From: Cellulomonas fengjieae
GTDB taxonomy: Bacteria; Actinomycetota; Actinomycetes; Actinomycetales; Cellulomonadaceae
Length of the DNA stretch: 64,000 nt
Assembly (NCBI RefSeq): GCF_018388465.1
Contig: NZ_CP074404.1
Span: 3,658,001-3,722,000 of the forward strand
Reading direction: 5' to 3'
The position numbers and the translations under genes are program-made. This document shows positions 59,851 to 64,000 of this stretch, one piece after another. Position 1 is the first letter of the stretch; every line of letters starts with the position of its first letter. Below the pieces are notes generated by a model that was not told the origin of the DNA, did not search any database, and saw only the letters and a program-made list of their open reading frames with translations.

Positions 59851-61272
59851 ATGTCCCCTCGTGTCCGGCTCGCGGACGTCACGCCCCCGATCGCCCTCGG
59901 CCCGCTCGACGGCCGCTACCGCGCCGCGGTGGCCCCGCTGGTCGACCACCTCAGCGAGGCGGCGCTCAACCGCGAGCGCGTGCACGTCGAGGTCGAGTGG
60001 CTCATCCACCTGGCCCAGCACCAGGTCGTCCCCGGCGCCCCGACGCTGTCCGACGCGGACGTCGCGTACCTGCGGGACGTGGTGGCGACGTTCGGTCCCG
60101 ACGAGGTCGCCGAGCTGGCCGCGATCGAGAAGATCACCGTGCACGACGTCAAGGCCGTCGAGTACTTCCTCAAGAGCCGGCTCGCGGCCGCGCCCGAGGG
60201 CTCCGCGCTGCGCGAGGTCGGCGAGCTCGTGCACTTCGGGTGCACGAGCGAGGACATCAACAACCTGTCGTACGCGCTGATGGTCCGCGGCGCGGTGCAG
60301 GAGGTGTGGACCCCGGCGGCGACCGCGCTCGTCGACCAGGTGGCCGAGCTCGCGCGCGCCCTGCGCGACCAGCCGATGCTCGCCCTCACGCACGGGCAGC
60401 CGGCGACGCCGACGACGCTCGGCAAGGAGCTCGCGGTCCTCGCGCACCGGCTCCGCCGCCAGCTCGTGCGAATCGGTCACGACGAGTACCTGGGCAAGCT
60501 CAACGGCGCGACCGGCACCTACGGCGCGCACGTCGTCGCGGTGCCCGGCGCCGACTGGCCCGCGGTCAGCAAGTCGTTCGTGGAGCACCTGGGCCTGACC
60601 TGGAACCCGCTCACCACGCAGATCGAGTCGCACGACTGGCAGGCCGAGCTCTACGCCGACGTGGCGCGGTTCAACCGGGTGCTGCACAACCTGGCCACCG
60701 ACGTGTGGACGTACATCTCGCGTGGGGTCTTCATCCAGATCCCCGTGGCCGGCGCGACCGGGTCCTCGACCATGCCGCACAAGGTCAACCCCATCCGGTT
60801 CGAGAACGCCGAGGCGAACCTCGAGCTGTCGTCGGCCCTGCTGGACACCCTGGCCAGCACGCTGGTGACCAGCCGCCTGCAGCGCGACCTGACCGACTCG
60901 ACCACGCAGCGCAACATCGGTCCGGCGTTCGGGCACTCGCTGCTGGCCATCGACAACGTGGCGCGCGGCCTGCGCGGCCTGTCGGTCGACGAGGCGCTGC
61001 TCGCCCGCGAGCTCGACGAGAACTGGGAGGTGCTCGGCGAGCCCGTCCAGTCGGCGATGCGCGCGGCGTCCGTGGCGGGCGTCACGGGCATGGAGAACCC
61101 CTACGAGCGGCTCAAGGAGCTGACCCGCGGGCGCCGCCTGACCGCGGACGACATGCGGGAGTTCATAGGCGGTCTGGGCCTTCCCGACGACGTCGCCGCG
61201 CGGCTGGCCGTCCTGACGCCCGCGTCGTACACCGGGCTGGCAAACGTACTGGTCAGTTACCTGGACGCCTGA
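59851..61272 (+). CDS. purB: Adenylosuccinate lyase
   Basis: A 473-residue fumarase-superfamily lyase acting twice in purine synthesis (SAICAR to AICAR, adenylosuccinate to AMP). It opens with PPIALGPLDGRYRAAVAPLV. The conserved regions are HFGCTSEDINNLSYALMVRG, LALTHGQPATPTTLGKELAV and the signature loop VAGATGSSTMPHKVNPIRFE carrying the catalytic Ser. Length and layout are of the PurB type found in proteobacteria and actinobacteria. The ATG at 59851 was preferred to a GTG 30 bases upstream. A hairpin follows 13 bases after the stop. Confidence 0.96.
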   Translation: MSPRVRLADVTPPIALGPLDGRYRAAVAPLVDHLSEAALNRERVHVEVEWLIHLAQHQVVPGAPTLSDADVAYLRDVVATFGPDEVAELAAIEKITVHDVKAVEYFLKSRLAAAPEGSALREVGELVHFGCTSEDINNLSYALMVRGAVQEVWTPAATALVDQVAELARALRDQPMLALTHGQPATPTTLGKELAVLAHRLRRQLVRIGHDEYLGKLNGATGTYGAHVVAVPGADWPAVSKSFVEHLGLTWNPLTTQIESHDWQAELYADVARFNRVLHNLATDVWTYISRGVFIQIPVAGATGSSTMPHKVNPIRFENAEANLELSSALLDTLASTLVTSRLQRDLTDSTTQRNIGPAFGHSLLAIDNVARGLRGLSVDEALLARELDENWEVLGEPVQSAMRAASVAGVTGMENPYERLKELTRGRRLTADDMREFIGGLGLPDDVAARLAVLTPASYTGLANVLVSYLDA

Positions 61273-61285
61273 GCACGCTGCTCCA

Positions 61286-61307
61286 TCCGGGTGACGATCA
61301 CCCCGGA
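61286..61307. terminator. Hairpin after purB
   Basis: TCCGGGTGA pairs with TCACCCCGGA around CGA, with one bulged base. It lies 13 bases after the purB stop. Confidence 0.55.
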
Positions 61308-61340
61308 CGGCCCCGCTTCTGCTCGTCGGCGGTCATAAGA

Positions 61341-61350
61341 GAAGCGCTTC
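61341..61350. promoter_or_regulatory. LacI-type palindrome
   Basis: GAAGCGCTTC is a perfect 10-base palindrome with the central CG typical of LacI-family operators. It lies in the 225-base gap between purB and the unknown gene at 61498. The surrounding bases (TAAGA...GACGG) do not extend the symmetry, so support is weak. Confidence 0.35.
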
Positions 61351-61414
61351 GACGGGAATCGCTCTCACACCCTCTGACCTGCCAATTCACACGAATGAGT
61401 GGCGACTCCTGGAC

Positions 61415-61445
61415 AGCCGCCCTGTAGCGGCTGCACAATCGTGCA
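61415..61445. repeat. Two adjacent small hairpins in the leader of an unknown gene
   Basis: AGCCGC/GCGGCT (61415-61420, 61427-61432) closes a 6-base loop. TGCAC/GTGCA (61432-61436, 61441-61445) closes AATC. They share one base and stand 53 bases before the start of the next gene, so they could form alternative or stacked leader structures. Confidence 0.4.
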
Positions 61446-61497
61446 CCGACTGGTCGGAAAGATCCGGTTCACCCCATTCCCGGCGAGGATGCCCATC

Positions 61498-62361
61498 GTG
61501 ACGCTCATGCAGAAGGCGATCACCCCAGCGCTCACCCGCGCACACCTCACCGCGGGCCATGACCGCCTGGCCGGTTACGTCGTGCGGGCCGAGGACGTCG
61601 CCTTCGCGACGACGCCGGCCCAGCTGTTCGAGGTCCACGGCCTCGGCTACGAGGGCTCACCCTTCAGCCCGTACGACCGCTCGATCGACGTGCTCCGCTT
61701 CGAGTCGTCCCCCCAGCTCCAGTACCGCGACGTCCCCGGCTACATCCTCCCGCTGTGGTGGCTGCGGCACTCCCGCATCCCCCCGGGCGCCGAGCTCGTC
61801 CGCATCTACGACAACGGCACGTCGACGATGCTGGCGCGGTACGGCGACGTCGGCGCCGGCTGGACCGTCACGCAGCAGGGCGTGTCCCGGCCCTCGCTCG
61901 CCTCGCTGTCCCGCTGCGTCGGTCCGGTCGCCAAGTGGCACGGTGCGTACCTCGAGGCCGACGTGGTCGACAACGGCCACACGGTCGTCCTGGCGCTGGC
62001 CAACCCGCCGCTCGCCGAGACCGGGTTCCACCAGTCCCCGTCGGGGCGCTGGTACCGCCGCGTGGCACGCGAGGACGTCACCGAGCTGTTCGAGCTGGAC
62101 CTCACCGCACGCTGGAACGGCCTCAGCGTCCGCGTCGTCGACCAGTGGCAGGACGCCCAGCGCTACGTCGTCGCCCGGATCTCCCACCTCGGGGACGACA
62201 TCGAGCGGGCCGAGCGCCTCCACCTCAACCGGGTCGAGGCCGGCGTCTACGAGGGCATCGTCTACGCCGCCGAGCTCACCGACATCCAGACCAACCAGGT
62301 GGTACCGCACACCTGGGCTCCCGGACCCGCTGCACCGCGCCAGCAGGTGGTCCGCTCATGA
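61498..62361 (+). CDS. Hypothetical protein
   Basis: A 287-residue soluble protein. I recognise no domain. It contains HDRLAGYVVRAEDVAFATTP, a Trp-rich stretch GYILPLWWLRHSRIPPGAEL, VVDNGHTVVLALANPPLAET and a final HLNRVEAGVYEGIVYAAELT. It has no signal peptide or transmembrane helix. The GTG at 61498 sits 9 bases after GCGAGG. An ATG at 61489 touches that site and is less likely. It stands alone between purB and hemA, with small hairpins in its leader. It could be a nucleotide- or redox-linked enzyme, but nothing shows this. Confidence 0.7.
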   Translation: MTLMQKAITPALTRAHLTAGHDRLAGYVVRAEDVAFATTPAQLFEVHGLGYEGSPFSPYDRSIDVLRFESSPQLQYRDVPGYILPLWWLRHSRIPPGAELVRIYDNGTSTMLARYGDVGAGWTVTQQGVSRPSLASLSRCVGPVAKWHGAYLEADVVDNGHTVVLALANPPLAETGFHQSPSGRWYRRVAREDVTELFELDLTARWNGLSVRVVDQWQDAQRYVVARISHLGDDIERAERLHLNRVEAGVYEGIVYAAELTDIQTNQVVPHTWAPGPAAPRQQVVRS

Positions 62362-62398
62362 CCGGGGTCACGCCAGCACTCGTGTGACCCCCCGGAAC

Positions 62399-62441
62399 GC
62401 GTGCCGGGCCTGGCCCTCCCCCCCGTCCAGGCCCGGCACGC
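62399..62441. terminator. Strong hairpin terminator between convergent genes
   Basis: GTGCCGGGCCTGG (62401-62413) pairs perfectly with CCAGGCCCGGCAC (62427-62439). Two more pairs at the base give a 15-bp stem around a C-rich 13-base loop. It lies 37 bases after the unknown gene and 20 bases before the hemA stop. Confidence 0.9.
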
Positions 62442-62461
62442 TGCTTCATCCGCCAGCGTCG

Positions 62462-63724
62462 TCAGCCCCGCGCGTCGGCCACCACGGTCGGCACCGGGAT
62501 CGCGGCCAGCTCCGCGAGCGCGGCCGCGTACCTCGCCGCATCCCCGGCGCGGGCGGCCTCCCGGGCACGGACCGTCGGCGCGTGCAGCGCCGCGCGGGTG
62601 CGCCGGCGCAGCGCCCGTTCGGTCCGCTCGTCCCGCAGCTCGGCCGGGAGCCCGCTCAACGCGGCTTCCAGCCCGCCCAGGACGCGGGTCCGCTCAGCGA
62701 CCACGGCCGGGTTCCAGTCTCGGACCCGGCGGTCGGCCTCGTAGGCCTCGGCCGCCTCGAGCACCACGGTGCGCGCGGTCTGCACGGCGGCGTGCTCGGC
62801 CGGCGCGTGCTCGGCGACCGTATGCAGGCTGACCAGCCGGACGCCGGGCAGGGTGCGGACACCGGGATCGACGTCGTGCCGCAGCGCCAGGTCGACCACG
62901 GTCAGCGGAGCGGAGGAGCCAGTGCGGGCCGCCGCGAGCGCGTCGACGCCGAGCACCGCCCCCGCGGCGCCGCTGCAGGCGACGACCAGGTCGACCTCGG
63001 CCACCTCGGCGGCCAGGTCGGCCGACGCGGGCAGCGAGCGGACGCCACGGGCCGCGGCGAACGCGCCCGCGCGGCCGGACGTCGAGTAGACCCGGACGTC
63101 GCCGGCGCCGCGGGCCTTCAGTGCCGCGAGCGAGGCCCCGGCGTAGGAGCCGGTCCCGATCAGCACGCAGCGCACATCGCGCCAGTCCGGCAGGTGCTGC
63201 TCGGCGATGTCGAGCGCCACGCCCACCACGGAGCGGCCGGTCGCCCCCAGCCCGGTGCGGCTCTCGACCAGCCGGGAGACGCGCGAGGCTGCCTGGAACA
63301 ACGACTCGAGCGCGGACGTGGTGGTTTGGTCGCGACGGGCGGTGCTCAGCGCACGGCGGACCTGACCGGCGATCTCCCGCTCGCCCACGACCATCGAGTC
63401 GAGGCCGCTGGCGACGGAGAACAGGTGGACGGCGGCGTCGGTCCCGGTGCTGACCCGCAGGTGGGAGCTCACCTGGTCGACCGTGTAGCCCGAGCGGCCG
63501 GCGACGGCGTGCGCCGCGGCGGCGATCGCGGCGGGGGTGTGCGCCGCGTCGTCGACCTCCAGGTACAGCTCGAACCGGTTGCACGTCGCCAGGACGACGG
63601 CACCGGACACGGACGCGGCCGACGCCACGAGCTCGGACGCGACGGCGTGGACATCCGTCGAGAGACGTTCCAGCACATCGAGGTCGAGGTCGTGGTGGCT
63701 GGCGGCGAGGGACAGCAGCACCAC
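62462..63724 (-). CDS. hemA: Glutamyl-tRNA reductase
   Basis: A 420-residue enzyme making glutamate-1-semialdehyde from Glu-tRNA, the first step of C5-pathway heme synthesis. The nucleophile Cys48 is in VVLATCNRFELYLEVDD, SGLDSMVVGEREIAGQVRRA is the substrate-binding region, and GATGRSVVGVALDIAEQH and VLIGTGSYAGASLAAL form the NADPH domain. The C-terminal dimerisation helix is present but rather short. It is divergent from hemE across 46 bases, a compact heme locus. Confidence 0.95.
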   Translation of the reverse strand: MVLLSLAASHHDLDLDVLERLSTDVHAVASELVASAASVSGAVVLATCNRFELYLEVDDAAHTPAAIAAAAHAVAGRSGYTVDQVSSHLRVSTGTDAAVHLFSVASGLDSMVVGEREIAGQVRRALSTARRDQTTTSALESLFQAASRVSRLVESRTGLGATGRSVVGVALDIAEQHLPDWRDVRCVLIGTGSYAGASLAALKARGAGDVRVYSTSGRAGAFAAARGVRSLPASADLAAEVAEVDLVVACSGAAGAVLGVDALAAARTGSSAPLTVVDLALRHDVDPGVRTLPGVRLVSLHTVAEHAPAEHAAVQTARTVVLEAAEAYEADRRVRDWNPAVVAERTRVLGGLEAALSGLPAELRDERTERALRRRTRAALHAPTVRAREAARAGDAARYAAALAELAAIPVPTVVADARG

Positions 63725-63757
63725 GTGCCCGAGTTAATCATCCCGACATTTGTCCGG

Positions 63758-63763
63758 CACAAT
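63758..63763 (+). promoter_or_regulatory. Candidate -10 element of hemE (leaderless transcript)
   Basis: CACAAT ends 7 bases before the hemE GTG, with a weak -35-like TTAATC (63734-63739) 18 bases upstream. The start site would fall at or next to the GTG, implying a leaderless mRNA, common in actinobacteria. No ribosome site is seen before the GTG. Confidence 0.4.
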
Positions 63764-63770
63764 CGGCAGC

Positions 63771-64000
63771 GTGAACCTTCCTTCCTCGCACCCCCTCGCA
63801 GACGGCCGGACGACGAATTCTTCGCTGGTCCGCGCCTATTGCGGGAAGCAGCCCGCGAGGCGGCCGGTGTGGTTCATGCGACAGGCCGGCCGTTCGCTGC
63901 CCGAGTACCGCGAGGCGCGCGTCGGCACCGCCATGCTCGACGCCTGCCTGGATCCCGCGCTGGCCAGCGAGATCACCCTGCAGCCGGTGCGACGCCACGA
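63771..64000 (+). CDS. hemE: Uroporphyrinogen decarboxylase, N-terminal part
   Basis: The first 76 codons run off the right edge. After a variable start ([20 protein letters not shown]), the protein enters the diagnostic [20 protein letters not shown] segment, whose Arg and Gln residues bind the porphyrinogen carboxylates. It continues [17 protein letters not shown]. The enzyme converts uroporphyrinogen III to coproporphyrinogen III. The GTG at 63771 fits the family start. It is divergent from hemA. Confidence 0.93.
   Translation, partial: MNLPSSHPLADGRTTNSSLVRAYCGKQPARRPVWFMRQAGRSLPEYREARVGTAMLDACLDPALASEITLQPVRRH

Noticed and set aside
1-64000. CRISPR array, insertion sequences or rRNA genes
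   Set aside because: I saw no regularly spaced repeats, transposase or recombinase motifs, or rRNA sequence anywhere in the window.

Overview
The window is 64 kb of very GC-rich DNA with dense, tightly packed genes, many GTG starts and many 4-base ATGA/GTGA start-stop overlaps. This is typical of an actinobacterium. A full-length cellobiose phosphorylase under a CebR/CelR-type operator, class F sortase, actinobacterial Asp23/AmaP and CopD-CtaG genes, and actinobacterial-type DnaA boxes (TTGTCCACA) point to Cellulomonas or a close relative. The genus call is inference from remembered protein sequence, not a search.

Layout. 1-4300: end of a metallo-beta-lactamase-fold gene, then a minus-strand block with a NarL-type two-component system, dCTP deaminase, an unknown protein and a Nudix hydrolase. 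4400-8650: cellobiose phosphorylase, aldose 1-epimerase and tRNA-Gly(CCC). 8700-11100: a deletion scar with two gene remnants, then an ABC-2 exporter. 11200-16200: acetyltransferase, epoxide hydrolase, SnoaL-like protein and a six-gene Asp23/AmaP envelope cluster. 16300-20700: circularly permuted ATP-grasp/alpha-E protein, transglutaminase, and a second copy of the unknown family seen at 798-1940. 20750-29200: DnaA-box cluster, DinB protein, regulators, RNA-methyltransferase-like protein, NHLRC2-like thioredoxin/NHL protein, diguanylate cyclase, and heme oxygenase with an iron-box promoter. 29270-35840: trypsin-fold protease with a small relative, paired ABC exporters, WYL regulator and divergent hydrolase. 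35930-38830: DUF4397 protein, sortase, ECF sigma and anti-sigma. 38840-42340: small membrane protein, S9 peptidase, and an AbiEi/DUF559 gene ending in a long inverted repeat. 42490-46950: copper and Rieske genes. 47040-52550: branched-chain 2-oxoacid dehydrogenase-type E1a-E1b-E2 operon behind tandem dyad operators, plus an aromatic aminotransferase. 52590-59770: holin-family membrane protein, WXG-like/hydrolase pair, EamA transporter and the MoxR-DUF58-DUF4129 operon. 59850-64000: purB, an unknown protein, hemA and the start of hemE.

Most of the window is core chromosome. No integrase, transposase, CRISPR array or prophage block was seen. The least explained pieces are: the 24-bp-arm inverted repeat at the end of the DUF559 gene; the tandem CTACG-N4-CGTAG dyads before the dehydrogenase operon; the paralogous family at 798 and 19800; the ATP-grasp/alpha-E/transglutaminase module; the protease/ABC cluster; and the double-truncation scar beside tRNA-Gly.
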